DNA of 64,000 nt, from positions 1 through 64,000 of the forward strand of contig NW_026622897.1 in assembly GCF_023065955.2 (NCBI RefSeq). Direction: 5' to 3'. Under the pieces are notes generated by a model. It was not told the DNA's origin. It made no database searches and saw nothing but the letters and a program-made list of their open reading frames with translations. The translations under genes were made by a program, and so were the position numbers. Every line of letters starts with the position of its first letter. Within the stretch, counting starts at the first letter, position 1. This DNA is from Ursus arctos (Eukaryota; Chordata; Mammalia; Carnivora; Ursidae). This document shows, piece by piece, positions 1 through 13,159 of the stretch.

Positions 1-3000
1 GCGATTGGGCTTTCCAACATCCTAGGGCCTGACAGTCACCGGAGCTTGGGTTCTCAGAGGTTCACTCTGAGATACGTGGCACAAAGTTACAGGGATTGGG
101 CAAACCTGCGCCATATCTGAGTACTCAGCATGGCAAGAGCAAGAAAGCGTGCCATCTGGGATCCAAAGGCTATTCGGAGTAGGAGAAATCTCAATATCCC
201 ACTGAGTCAATCCCAGCCAAGCCACGCATTCAGGGAACCCTTGGACCAAAACCCTGAGCCTTCCATTCTCCACAATCCTCCTCTCAAATCGAGCCACTAG
301 GATGCTGTGCTCCAAAGCAGGTGATGGTCCCTCCCATGCTCCTAAGACCGCCCCAAATGTTAGGTTGGTTTCCCAGAGGTCATTCCAGGGATCAAGAACC
401 ACACCCATAGCGACTAGGGAAACCTGAGCCATACCTGTGAATCTGCATGCCACACAGAAGGAAACCATGCCATTTGGACCTGCCGAAGTTATGCAGACCC
501 AGAGAAATAAGAATGCCCACCTGATCCAATCCCTGCGAGCTCCAGCATTCACAACCCCCTCTGGCGGCAACTCCTGTGTCTGACACTCAACCCAATCCAT
601 GCCCTTTCTCAGGCCCCTGGAAGGTGGCAAAGGCTGGTGATCCCAACAGCCACTGCCTCTCGACCCGAGCCTAACTCTAAGCTGCGGACTGTCAGATCCA
701 TTCCCAGATACCCGATTGCAAAAACCTGGGAATGGAGACCACTGAGCAATGTCAGAACAGAAACCCGGCAATGCAGAAGATAACTGTGCCATTGGGGAAT
801 CCTGAAAGCATTTCAGAAGGAGAAAGGCAAGTGAACGCTGGACCCAAGCCCACAGGAAACCACTTTCAGCGGATCCCTGGCAGCTAAACAGTGTCCCCAC
901 AGTGTCCCAACCCCACTCTCCCCCCTCAGCAAAGAGAGGGTCCCAGCTTCAGGTGATTGGGCTTTCTACCCTCCTAGGGCCTGACAGTCAAGGGAGCTTG
1001 GGTCTCAGAGATTCACTCCTAGACACGTGGCACAAAGGTATAGGGATTACGCAAATCTGCGCCGAACCTGAAGCCTCAGCATGGCACACGGCAAGAAAGC
1101 GTGCCATCTGGGACTCCAGAGGCTATTCCAAAGAGGAGAAATCTGCATATCCCACTGAGTCAATCCCAGCCAAGTCCCACATTCAGGGAACCTTTCAATC
1201 AAAACCCTGAGCCTTCCATTCTCCACAAGCTGCCTCTCACATCAGGCCACCGGTATGCTGTGCTCCAAAGCAGGTGATGGTCCCTCCCATGCTCCTAATC
1301 CCTACCCCAAATGTTAGTTCGGGTTCCCAGAGGTGATTCCAGGGATCAAGATCCAAACCAGTAGCGACTGGGGAATCCTGAGCCATACCTGCGAATCAGC
1401 ATGCCACATAGAAGGAAACTGTGACATTTGGACCTGCCGAAGTTATGCAGAGCCAGAGAAATAAGAATGCCCACCTGATTCGTTCCCTGAGAACTCCCAC
1501 GTTCAAAGCCCCCGCTGGTGGCAACTCCTGTGTCTGACAGTCAACCCAAACCAAGCCCTTTCTCAGGCCCCTGGAAGGTTGTAAAGGCTGCTGATCCCAA
1601 CAGACATTGCCCCTGGACCCGAGCCTAACTCTAAGCTGGGGTCTGTCAGATCCATTGCCAGATGTCTGCTTCCAAATACCTGGGAATGGGGACCACTGTG
1701 CAATCTCAGGACGGAAACCCGGCAACACAGAAGACAACTGTGCCATTGCAGACTCCAAAAAGCATTTCGAGAAGGAAAAGGCAAGTGAACGCCGGACCCA
1801 AGCCCACAGGAAACCACGTCGAGAGGATCCCTGGCAGCTAAACAGTATCCCGCAGTGTCACCAAACCACTCTCACCCATCAGGAACGAGAGGGTCCCAAG
1901 CCAGGTGATTGGGCTTTCCACCCTCCCAGGGCCTGACAGTCACCAGAGCTTGGTTCTCAGAGGTTCACTCTGAGACACGTGGCACAAAGGTACAGGGATT
2001 GGGCAAACCTGTGCCGTATCTGAGGCCTCGGCATGGCACACAGCAAGAAAGCGTGCCATCTGGGACTCCAGAGGCTATTCTGAGGGGGAGAAATATGCAT
2101 ATCTCACTGTGTCAATCCCAGCCACGTCCCGCATTCAGGGGACCCTTGGACCAAAACCATGAGCCTCCCATTATTCACAAGCCGCCTCTCACATCAGGCC
2201 ACCGGGATGCTGTGCTTGAAATCAGGTGATGGTCCCTCCCATGCTCTTAAGACCACCCCAAATGCTAGGTTGGGTTCCCAGAGGTGATTCCAGGGACCGA
2301 GATCCACACTTAGAGCCACTGGGGGAAACCTGAGCCATATCTGCGAATCAGCATGCCACATAGAAGGAACGGTGCAATTTGGACCTGCCGAAGGAATGCA
2401 GAGTTAGAGAAATAAAAATGCCCACCTGACCCAATCCCTGCGAGCTCTCACTTTCACAGCCCGCTCTGGGGGCAACTCCTGTGTCTGACACTCAAACCAA
2501 TCCACGCCCTTTCTCAGGCCTCTGGAAGGTCGCAAAGGCTGATGATCCCAACAGCCACTGCCCCTCGACCCAAGCCTAACTGTAACCTGGGGTCTGTGAT
2601 ATCCTTTCCCAGACGCCCTCTTCCAAAAACCAGGGAATGGGGACCACTGAGCAATGACAGGACACAAACCGGACAACCCATAAGATTACTATGACATTTG
2701 GGACTCCTGAAAGCATTTTCAGAAGGAGAAATGCAAGTGAACACTGGACCCAAGCCCACAGGAAACCACTTCCAGCGGGTCCCTGGCAGCTAAACACGGT
2801 CCCAAAAGTGTCCCCACCCCACTCCCCCCTCAGCAAAGGCAGGGTCCCAGAGCCAGGCGGTTGGGCTTTCCACCCTCCTAGGGCCTGACAGTCACCGGAG
2901 CTTGGGTCTCAGAGATTCACTCCTAGACACGTGGCACAAAGGTATAGGGCTTGGGCAAACCTGCACCGTACCTGAGGCCTCAGCATGGCAAGAGCAAGAA

Positions 3001-3375
3001 AGCGTGCCATCTGGGACTCCAGAGGCTATTCAGAGGAGAAATCTGCATATCCCACTGAGTCAATCCCAGCCAAGTCCTTCATGCAGGGGACCCTTGGACC
3101 AAAACCCTGAGCCTTCCATTCTCCACTAGGCGCCTCTCAGATCAGGCCACCGGGATGCTGTGCTCCAAAGCAGGTGATGGTCCCTCCGATACTCCTAAGC
3201 CCTACCCCAAATGCTACTGTGGGTTCTAGGAGAAGATTCCAGGGATCAAGAACCAAACCCATAGCGACTGGGGAAACCTGAGCCATACCTGCAAATCAGC
3301 ATGCCACACAGAAGGTAACCGTGTCATATGGACCTGCAGAAGGAAGGTACAGCAAGGGAAATAAGAATGCCCACC
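1..3375. repeat. Higher-order satellite block, left part (~950 bp period)
   Basis: The landmark GATTGGGCTTTCC recurs near positions 3, 955, 1906 and 2860, giving a period of about 950 bp over three and a half copies. Inside each period, a second and a third diverged version of the same sequence can be seen. The landmark 'GTGCCATYTGGGA' appears near 147, 467 and 748 and then again near 1100, so the period is a trimer of roughly 320 bp monomers. All open reading frames in the block follow the repeat period and none resembles a protein. I do not recognise a named satellite family. Tandem order and high copy similarity suggest pericentromeric or subtelomeric DNA; that location is an inference. 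Confidence 0.9.
3363..3375 (+). repeat. Target-site duplication, left copy, of the full-length L1
   Basis: The 13-mer AAGAATGCCCACC occurs here and again at 9335-9347, exactly flanking the L1. It is satellite sequence, also present at the same place in the other repeat units, and the satellite resumes directly after the second copy. Confidence 0.9.
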
Positions 3376-4255
3376 TGGAGGAGTTAAGATGGTGGAGGAG
3401 TAGGGGTTCCCTTTTTCAGCTGGTCCCCTGAGTTGAGCTGGATAGGTACTAGAACACCCATGGAATCAGCCTGAGACATAGGAAGATACACTTAGACGTA
3501 GACGAATGAACATCTGTAGCACTGAATATTGAGGTATGAAGCAGGGAGCTGTGAATCCAGGCACAGATATCGGAAGATAAACGGAAGGGGGAGGGAGCCT
3601 CCGCTTTTGGGCACCGGGAAGCGGTAGTCACCTGCACTGGGGACCAGGCGGACTCAGAGACCGGCACCCGCGAAAGAGCGGACTGAGACCATGAGCCAGG
3701 GAACGCACACGACCAGACTGAAAACTGGAGCTCCGGAATGTGCAGGGGAGACTGGCCGCTGGCAATGTTAGAAACACGAAGGACAGAGATGCGCCAGCCC
3801 TGGAAGTGAGGGCTTGGACGCCGGCTGTGGGGGCACATCCCGGGATGCTGCAGGGTTTAGCAGCACCAACAGAAACAGAGTTAAAGAGGCCAGAAGAGCT
3901 CACTGGAGAGCGGACTGCGATCTCTCTGTTCTGGGACAGAGGCTGGGATTCGGCCACTGCTGCTCTGACTCTCAGAAGAGGCACAGCAAACCGGCATGGA
4001 AAGCCGCCAGAGAACAAAACCCTGGAAATACCAGCTCACATTGTGCCCATCCCCATCCCCCCTCGCAGGGGACACGGAGACTCTCCCCAAACAGGGTTGC
4101 CTGAGTATCAGCACTGCAGGCCCCTCCCCCCAGAAAGCAGGCTGAAAAATTCAAGAAGCCCACATCCCTAAGGTCCCTATAAAACAAGTGCACACTGCAT
4201 GGGTCCTGGTCAATAATTTCGGCTCTGGACAACCCCGCAACCTCTCCTCATCAGA

Positions 4256-5175
4256 ATGACAAAAAGGAGAACCCCCCCCCCCCCCAGCAAACAAAAGACA
4301 ATGAGTCTGTGGCCTCTGCCACAGAACTGAGGGATATGGATATAACCAAATTATCAGAAATGGAGTTCAGAGTAACAATGGTCAAGATGATGTGTAGACT
4401 TGAAAAAAATATTAATGAGAATATAGAATCTATAAGGGTGGAAATGAGAGTGAATCTGGCAGAAATTAAAAATGCTATGAATCAAATGCAGTCAAAACTA
4501 GATGCTCTGATGGCCATGGTGAATGAGGCAGAAGAACGAAACAGCAAATTGGAGGATGGGATGGTAGAAGAGAAAGTTAAAACAGAAACTAGGCTCAAAA
4601 AACTCTAATCTCAAGAATGTAGGTTACGGGAGATTACTGACTCCATGAAACGTTCCAATGTCAGAATCATTGGCATCCCCGAGGGGGTGGAAAAAAAGAG
4701 AGGTCTAGAAGAGATATTTGAACAAATTGTAGCGGAATACTTCCCTAATCTAGCAAAGGAAACAAGCATTCGTGTCCAAGAGGCAAAGAAGACCCCTCCC
4801 AAGCTCAACCACGACAAACCTACGCCACGTCATGTCATAGTGCAATTCACAAATATTAGATCCAAGGATACAGTACTGAAAGCGGCCAGGGCAAAGAAAT
4901 TTCTCACGTACCAAGGCAAAGTTATCAGAATTACATCAGACCTGTCTACACAAACCTGGAATGAGAGAAAGGGTTGGCAGGGCATTTTTAAAGCTCTTTC
5001 AGACAAAAACATGCAGCCAAGGATCCTTTATCCAGCAAGGCTATCATTCAGAATTGATGAAGAGATAAGGACCTTCCAGAATCACCAGTCACTGACCAAT
5101 TTCGTAACCACGAAACCAGCCTTACAGGAGATATTAAGGGGTGGTTCTATAAAAGTAAAAAGGTCCCAAGAGTGA
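4256..5175 (+). pseudogene. L1 ORF1 (RNA-binding nucleic-acid chaperone), disrupted
   Basis: ORF1 proteins form trimers that coat L1 RNA. The expected ATG (4256) is followed by a run of 14 C (4272-4285) that puts the start out of frame with the body of the ORF, a one-base length error typical of homopolymers. The body reads from 4309 as a coiled-coil-like segment rich in Glu, Lys and Met. It is stopped by an in-frame TAA at 4606-4608 and continues in the same frame to the stop at 5173-5175. The distal part carries the conserved RRM and C-terminal domain block (for example NVRIIGIPEG and RPRHVIVQF-like text). The frameshift and the stop both argue for a non-functional copy. Confidence 0.85.
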
Positions 5176-5224
5176 TACAGAACAGAAATTTACATTCTAT
5201 AGAAACAAAGACTTTACAGGCAAC

Positions 5225-8200
5225 ATGACATCATTAAAATCATATCTCTCAATAATCACTCTCAATGTGAATGGCCTAAATGCTTCCATAATAAGCCACA
5301 GGATTGCAGATTGGATAAAAAGACATTACCCATCCATTTGCTGTCTACAAGAGACTCATTTTGAACCTAAAGATACATCCAGACTGAAAGTAAAGGGATG
5401 GAATGCCATCTTTCATGCCAATGGACCTCAAAAGAAAGCTGGGGTAGCAATTCTCATATCAGGCAGATTGGATTTTAAACTAAAGACTGTAGTTAGATAC
5501 AGAAGGGCACTATATTATTCTTAAAGGATGTATCCAACAAGTGGATATGACAATTATAAATATCTATGCCCCTAACAGGGGAGCAGCATACACAAGCCAA
5601 CTCTTAAACACAATAAAGAGACATATAGATAAAAATACGTTAATAGTAGGGGACCTCAACACTCCACTATCAGCAATAGATAGATCACCTAAGCAGAAAA
5701 TCAACAAAGAAACAAGAGCTTTGAATGATATACTAGACCAGATGGACCTCATAGATATATATAGAACACTACACCCCAGAACCAAAGAATACTCATTCTA
5801 TTCTAAGGCCCATGGAACATTCTCAAGAATAGACCATGCTCTGGGACACAAAACAGGTCTCAACTGATACCAAAAGACTGAAATTATTCCCTGCATATTC
5901 TCAGACCACAACGCTCTGAAATTGGAACTCAATCACAAGGAAAAATTTGGAAGAAACTCAAACACTTGGAGACTAAAAACCATGCTGCTCAAGAATGATT
6001 CGATAAACCAGGAAATCAAAGATCAATTTAAACAATTTATGGAGACCAACGAGAATGAAAACACAATGGTCCAAAACCTATGGGACACTGCAAAAGCAGT
6101 CCTAAGGAGAGAATACATAGCCATCCAAGCCTCACTCAAAAGAATAGAAAAATCTAAAATGCAGTTTTTATATTCTCACTTCAAGAAGCTGGAACAGCAA
6201 CAGAAGAAAAGTCCTAATCCATGCACGAGAAAGCAGTTGATCAATATTAGAGCAGAGATCAATGATTAAGAAACCAGGAGCACAGTAGAGCAGATCAACT
6301 GGAACTAGAAGCTGGTTCTTTGAAAGAATAAATAAAATAGATAAACCACTGGCAAGACTTACCCAAAAGAATAGAGAAAGGACCCAAATAAATAAAAGTA
6401 TGAATAAAAAGGGAGAAGTCACAACCAACACCAATGAAATAGGAAGGATCATTAGAAACTTTTATCAACAGCTTTATGCCAATAAACTAAGCAACCTGGA
6501 GAGATGGATGCCTTCCTGGAAACCTATAAACTACCAAGACTGAAACAGGAAGAAATTGATTTTTTAAACAGACCAATTAATTATGAGAAGATTGAAACAG
6601 TGATTAAAAACCTTCCAAAAAACAGAACTCCAGGGCCTGATGGATTCCCCGGGGAATTCTACCAAACATTCAAAGAAGAAATAATACCTACTCTTGTAAA
6701 GCTGTTTCAAAAAATAGAAACAGAAGGAAAACTACCAAACTCATTCTATGAAGCCAATATTACCTTGATCCCCAAACCAAGCAAAGACCCCATCAAAAAG
6801 GAGAATTACAGACCAATATCCCTGATGAATATGGACGCCAAAATTCTCAACAAGATCCTGGCTAATAGGATCCCACAGTACATTAAAAGGATTATCCATC
6901 AATGACCAAGTGGGATTCATCCCTGGGATACAAGGGTGGTTCAACATTCGCAAATCTATCAGTGTGATAGATTATATCAACAAGAAAAAAATCAAGAATC
7001 ATATGATCCTCTCAATAGATGCAGAAAAAGCATTTGACAAAATACAGCATCCTTTCCTGATTAAAACCCTTCAGAGTGTAGGGATAGAGAGTACATTCCT
7101 CAATCTCATAAAAACTATCTATAAAAAGCCTACAGCAAATATCATTCTCAATGGGGAAAAGCTGGAAGCCTTTCCCGTAAGATCAGGAACATGACAAGGA
7201 TGCCCACTCTCGCCATTATTATTCGACATAGTACTAGAAGTCATTGCAACAGCAATCAGAGAACAAAAAGGGATAAATGGTATCCAAATTGGCAAAGAAG
7301 AAGTCAAAATGTCTCTCTTCGCAGATGACATGACACTCTATATGGAAAACCCAAAAGACTCCACCCCCAAACTACTAGAAGTTATAGAGCAATTCAGTAA
7401 TGTGGTGGGATACAAAATCAGTGCTCAGAAATCAGTTGCATTTCTATACACGAATAATGAGACTGAAGAAAGAAAAATTAGGGAATCCATCCCACTTACA
7501 ACAGCACCAAAAACCATACGTTACCTTGGAATTAACTTAACCAGACACGTAAAGGATCTATATTCTAGAAACTACAAATCACTCTTGAAAGACATTGAAG
7601 AAGACACAAAAAATGGAAAAATATTCCATGCTCATGGATCGGAAGAATTAACATAGTTAAAATGTCCATGCTACCCAGAGCCATCTACACTTTCAATGCC
7701 ATCCCGATCAAAATACCAATGACATTTTTCGCAGAACTGAACAAACAGCCCTTAAATTTGTGTGGAACCAGAAAAGGCCCCGAATCACCAAGAAAGTGTT
7801 GAAAAGGAAAAACAAAGCTGGGGGCATCACAATGCTAGATTTCGAGCTGTACTACAAAGCTGTGATCACAAAGACAGCATGGTACTGGCACAAAATCAGA
7901 CACATAGACCAATGGAACAGAATAGAGAACCCAGAAATGGACCCTCGGCTCTTTGGGCAACTCATCTTTGATAAAGTAGGAAAAAACATCCGGTGGAAAA
8001 CAGAAAGTCTCTTAAATAAATGGTGCTGGGAAAACTGGACAGCTACATGCAAAAGAATGAAACTGGACCACTCTCTCACACCATACACAAAGATAAACTC
8101 CAAATGGATGAACGACCTCGATGTGAGACAGGAATCCATCAAAATCCTAGAGGAGAACATAGGCAGCAACCTCTAGGACATTGTCCACAGCAATCTTTTT

Positions 8201-9034
8201 CATGACACATCTCCAAAGGCAAGAGAAACAAAAGATAAAATGAACTTGTGGGACTTCATCAAGATAAAAAGCTCTGCACAGCCAAGGAAACAGTCAAAAA
8301 ACGAAGAGGCAGCCCCCGGAATGGGAGAAAATATTTGCAAATGACACTACAGATAAAAGATTGGTATCCAAGATCGATAAAGAACTTCTCAAACTCAATA
8401 CACGAGAAACAAATAAACAAATCATAAAATGGGCAGAAGATATGAACAGACACTTTTCCAATGAAGACATACAAATGGCTAACAGAGACATGAAAAAATG
8501 TTCAAAATCATTAGCCATCAGGGAAATTCAAATCAAAACCACACTGAGATACCACCTTACGCCAGTTAGAATGGCAGAAAATTGACAAGGCAGGAAACAA
8601 CAATTGTTGGAGAGGATGTGGAGAAAGGGGATCCCTCCTACATTGTTGGTGGAAATGCAAGTTGGTACAGCCACTCTGGAAAACAGTGTGGAGGTCCCTT
8701 AAAAAGTTAAAAATTGAGCTACTCTATGATTCAGCCATTGCACTACTAGGTATTTACACAAAAGATACAGATGTAGTGAAGAGAAGGGCCATAGGCACCC
8801 CAATGTTCATAGCAGCATTGTCCACAATAGCTAAATCGTGGAAGGAGCCAAGATGCCCTTCAACAGATGACTGGATTAAGAAGATTTGGTCCATATATAC
8901 AATGGAATATTACTCAGCTATCAAAAAGAATGATTTCTCAAATTGCTGCAACATGGACGGCACTGGAGGACATAATGCTAAGTGAAATAAGTCAAGCAGA
9001 GAAAGACAATTATCATAAGGTTCCACTCATCTAA
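5225..9034 (+). pseudogene. L1 ORF2 (endonuclease-reverse transcriptase), disrupted
   Basis: ORF2 normally encodes an AP-like endonuclease, a reverse transcriptase and a Cys-rich C-terminus. The endonuclease start (NVNGLNA, then CLQETH) is at about 5265-5370 and continues with NIYAPN after a frameshift near 5525. The reverse transcriptase region runs from about 6600, with [13 protein letters not shown] at 6630-6665 and the catalytic FADD at about 7318-7329. Frame changes occur near 5525, 6905, 7660, 8200-8350 and 8600, and stops occur at 5865, 6267 and elsewhere. The usual C-terminal end (KDNYHKVPLI) stops at 9032-9034. At least five frameshifts plus stops make it dead. Confidence 0.9.
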
Positions 9035-9334
9035 GGAACATAAGAAGTAGGAAGATCGGTAGGAGAAGAAAGAGATACAGAAAGGGGGGGTAATCAGAAG
9101 GGGGAATGAAACATGAGAGACTATGGACTCTGGGAAACAAACTGAGGGCTTCAGAGGGGAGGGGGGTTGGGAATGGAATTGGCTGGTGATGGGTAGTAAG
9201 GAGGGCACATATTGCATGGTGCACTGGGTGTTATACGCAACTAATGAATCATGGAACTTTACATCAAAAACCAGGGATGTACTGTATGGTGAATAACATA
9301 AAAAAACAATATTATTATTAAAAGAAAAGAAAAA

Positions 9335-9347
9335 AAGAATGCCCACC
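9335..9347 (+). repeat. Target-site duplication, right copy, of the full-length L1
   Basis: Second copy of AAGAATGCCCACC, directly after the A-rich L1 tail. Satellite sequence continues from 9348 at the same position in the unit where it was interrupted at 3375. Confidence 0.9.
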
Positions 9348-12050
9348 GGATCCAATCTGCGCGAGCCAGCCACTTTCACAGCCCCCTCTACCGGCAACTC
9401 CTGTGTATAACATTCAACCTACACCACACCCTCCATTCAGGCCCATGGAAGGTCCCAAAGCCTGGTGATCCGAACAGACATGCCCCTGGACCCGAGCCCT
9501 GACTCCATGCTGGGGTCTATGACATCTATGACAGGGAATGGGGACAGCTGAGCAATGTCAGGATACAATCTTTGCAAAACATGATAACTGTGCTATTTGG
9601 GACTCCAGAAAGCATTTTGAGAAGGAGAAACCTAAGTGAACACCTGACCCAAGCCCAGAAAAAACCCCTTCCAGCAGATCACTGGCACCTGTACACAGTG
9701 CCAACAGTCTCCCCAACTCACTCTCTCCACTCAGCCATGAGAGTGTTGAAGATCCAGTCAATTGTGCTTTCCATCCTCATAGGGTCTGACACTAACCATA
9801 GATTGGGTTCTCACAGGTGCACTCAAAGAGACATGGCACAAAGATGTAGGGATGGGGAAACCTGAGCCATATCTGAGGCCTCAGCATGCCACACAAAAAG
9901 AAAGCGTGCCATCTGGGACTCCAGAAGCAATTCAGAGAAGGAGAAATCTGCATATCCCACTGACTCAATAACAGCCAACTCCCGCATTCAGGAGACCCTT
10001 GGACCAAAACCCTGAGCCTTCCACCTACACAACCCGCCTTCTCAAATCAGGCCACCGGGATGCTTCTCTCAAAACCGGGCGATGGTCTTTCCCATGCTCC
10101 TAAGCCCTACCCCAAATGCTAGGTTGGGTTCCAAGAGGTCATTCCAGGGTCCAAGAACCAACACATAGCACTGGGAAAACCTGAACCATACCTACGAATC
10201 AGCATGCCACACAGAAGGAAACCGTGCTGCTTGAACCTGCAGAAGGAATGCAGAGCAAGAGAAAGAAGAGTGCCCACCTGATCCAATCCCTGTGAGCCCC
10301 CACTTTCACAGTCCCCTCTACTGGCAACTCCTGTGTCTGACATTCAACCCAAACCATGCCCTTTCTCAGGCCCCTGGAAGGGTGCAGAGGCTGTTGATCG
10401 GAACAGCCATTGCCCCTCGACCCGAGCCTAACTCTAAGCTGGGGTCTGCGAGAACCATTCCCAGACGACTGCTTCCAAAACCAGGGAATGGGGACCGCTG
10501 AGCCACGTCAGGACGCATACCCTGCCATAGAAGAGAACTGTGCCATTTGGGACTCCAGAAAGCATTTTGAGGAGAAACCTAAGTGAACACCAGACCCAAG
10601 CCCAGAGAAAACTACTTCCAGCGGATCCCTGGCACCTAAACACTGTGCGGACTATCTCCCTAACCCTGTATCTCCCCTCAGCCCCGAGAGGGTTGCAGAG
10701 CCAATCGATTGGGCTTTCCAGCCTCCTAGGGCCTGACAGTAACTGTAGGTTGGGTTCTCAGAGGTGCACTCCTAGAGACCTGGGTCAAAGACATCAGGAA
10801 TGGGGAAACCTGAGCCATTTCTAAGGCCTCAGAATGCCACACAGGAAGAAAGCATGCCATCTGGGACTCCAGAGGCTATTCAGAGCAGTAGAAATCTGCA
10901 TGTCCCACTGAGTCAATCCCAGCCAACTCCCGCATTCAGCGGATCCTTGGACAGAAACCCTGAGCTTTCCATTCTCCACAACCTGCCTAGTCAAATCAGG
11001 CCCCCAGGATGGTGCGCTCAAAACCACGAGATGGTTTCTAACCAAAGTCGAGGTTGGGTTCCCAGAGTTCATTCCAGATGCCATGCACCAAACACATATC
11101 GACTGGGGAAACCTGAGCCATACCTGCGAATCAGCATGCCACACAGAAGGAAACCGTGCCATTTGGACCTGCTGAAGGAATGCAGAGCCAGAGAAATAAG
11201 AATGCCCATGTGATCTAATCCCAGTGAGCCCCCACTTTCAAGCCCCCCTGCCCCCAACTGCTGTGTCTGACATTGAACCCAAACCACGCCCTCCTCTTAG
11301 GCCCCTGGAATTCACAATGGCTGGCTGATCTATATAGTCATGTCCCTAGACCTGCGCCCTAACTCTAGGTTGGGGTCTGTGAGGTGTAGTCCCATACGCC
11401 TGGCTCCAAAGCCCAGGGAACAGGGACCACTGAGCAGTGTCAGGACACGTAGCCTGCAACACAGAACTAAACTGTGCCATATGGGACTCCAAAAAGGATT
11501 CCAAGGAGACCTTGGTGAAAACCTGACCTAAGCCCCGCGAAACCCTACTTTCAGGGGAACCCTGGTCCCTCATCCGTGACACCAACATTCTCCTCAACCC
11601 ACACCCACCACTCAGCCCCCGAGTCGGTGACATAGCCAGTTGATCGGGCTTTCCATCCTCCCCTCCATGACACGAATCATAGTTTGGGTTCTGAGTTGTC
11701 CACTCCCAGAGGTCTGGCTCCAAAGCCATGGAGATTGGAGAAACCTGAGTCATACCTTAGGCCTCAGCATGCCACCCAGAAAGAAACCGTTTCATTTGGG
11801 ACTCCAGAAAGGATGTCGAGGGGGAGAAATCCTAATGTCTACCATACTCAATTACCTCGATCCCCCACATTCACTGGTCCCCTGGCCTCAAACCCACTGC
11901 TTGACACTCACCCCAACCCACAACATCAACACCCCCCACAGCGTGGAAATTCTCCACACATCCCCCCTAGCAGAACTCCCATTCTCCTACGCCTTACCCC
12001 TAACCCTAGTTCTGGTTGTGAGAGGTCCATTCTGAGAAGGCTGGAATGGA
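9348..12050. repeat. Higher-order satellite block, right part and decaying edge
   Basis: The satellite continues after the L1. The landmark GGGCTTTCC recurs near 9766, 10711 and 11648, a spacing of about 940 bp. Individual ~320 bp monomers are still recognisable by the 'GCCATxTGGGACTCC' and 'CCTGAGCCATA' landmarks. Similarity falls toward the right edge: monomers after about 11500 are shorter matches, and a last weak monomer (CCCTAACCCTAGTTCTGG, near 11996) fades into unique sequence by about 12050. No coding potential is visible. Confidence 0.85.
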
Positions 12051-13150
12051 AGACGTGGCTCCTGAGGGGGGACCTGTGGCCCCCCTCCAGGGCAGGGCAT
12101 CATCCTCGCCTCACAGGGGATCCATGGAAGTGTTATGTCAGGCGACTGATGGGGCTCCCTCTTGAGGAACTCAGACACAGAAAGGCAATTACAGATGCTT
12201 TCATGTACATACCACATGGAAAGAAAATACTGAACACATAGGTACTCAGAACAGATGGGTGTTTCACTGATTCGGGGAATGGGGGGGGAGGACGGGTGAA
12301 GGCGGTCAAAGATGCAGTGTCTGAGTGAGAAAATCCGACAGTCATGGAATGTTCTGTGCAGCATGGAGACTAAAGCTAACCCCGCAGGATGGGGTACAGG
12401 TTCCCCTGCTCTTTGAAAGTACAGTGCTCCTAGGAAATCTTTCACAGCAGAAAGGATGTAAAGAAGGAATGACCATTAATTTATACGGAAAAATGAGTGA
12501 GCACGCTCAGACTCCAAAAATGACTTTTCTTTAGCTTTTCTTAGGCCTTGGGATACAACTCCTAATGGATGCTGAAAATACATGGAGATAAAGCACAGCA
12601 GACGCTCACAGACACAATTCAAAGCGCTGGTGGCTGGACGTGGAGAGCGGTTCCCAGGAAGGAGCTGGTTGGGGTGCACACCGCCTCTGTTGTGCTTCTC
12701 CCCAAAACAGATGCTGAACGCGATGCTCACCGTTCGACTCTTTTCATAAGAGGAAAATCCTCTTCAGGTTTCTTCCCATTAGTGAAACCAGATAATAACG
12801 GAGATCTTTCCAAAAAGCCAATTGTCTTCCCATGAACTTTTAAAAAGTGGGGGATACCTGTACTTGAACGTTGCTGAGGGAGGACATGTGAAAGGTTCTC
12901 CCGGATACAAACATTAGCAGATCCCCCGGGAAAGGCACCTTCCTCAGTATGCGGAACACAGACTACCTTCTACCCCCAGAAACCTTCTCCTTCCCCTCAC
13001 TCAGGACAACCCACAACAGCTGGGAGTTACCCCAGTTCCTCTTTTCTCCCATCCCCGATATCTAAGCTGTCAACAAACCCTGTGAGCTCCATCATTAAGA
13101 TGTACCCAGAGTAGGACTAACCACTCCTTCCAAGGCCCCCTGTCTGGTCC
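12051..13150. other. Unique sequence next to the satellite edge, no gene seen
   Basis: I see no exon with splice signals, no recognised protein similarity and no recognised repeat here. The short reading frames look random. Confidence 0.5.
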
Positions 13151-13159
13151 ATGCTGGAG

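Larger units (their letters stand above)
3376..9334 (+). mobile_element. Nearly full-length carnivore L1 retrotransposon
   Basis: A 5.96 kb LINE-1 is inserted in the satellite. It has a GC-rich 5' UTR (3376-4255), ORF1 (4256-5175), a short spacer, ORF2 (5225-9034), a 3' UTR and an A-rich tail ending at 9334. It is flanked by a perfect 13 bp target-site duplication. Both ORFs are broken by stops and frameshifts, so this copy cannot mobilise itself. The intact 5' end shows that reverse transcription reached the end of the RNA, and the undamaged target duplication suggests a moderately recent insertion. Full length and the carnivore-like 3' UTR are seen directly; the subfamily is not determined. 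Confidence 0.95.

Noticed and set aside
22..2229. Several reading frames of 60-290 codons on both strands in the satellite
   Set aside because: They recur with the repeat period, have no domain similarity and exist only because the repeat lacks stops in those frames.
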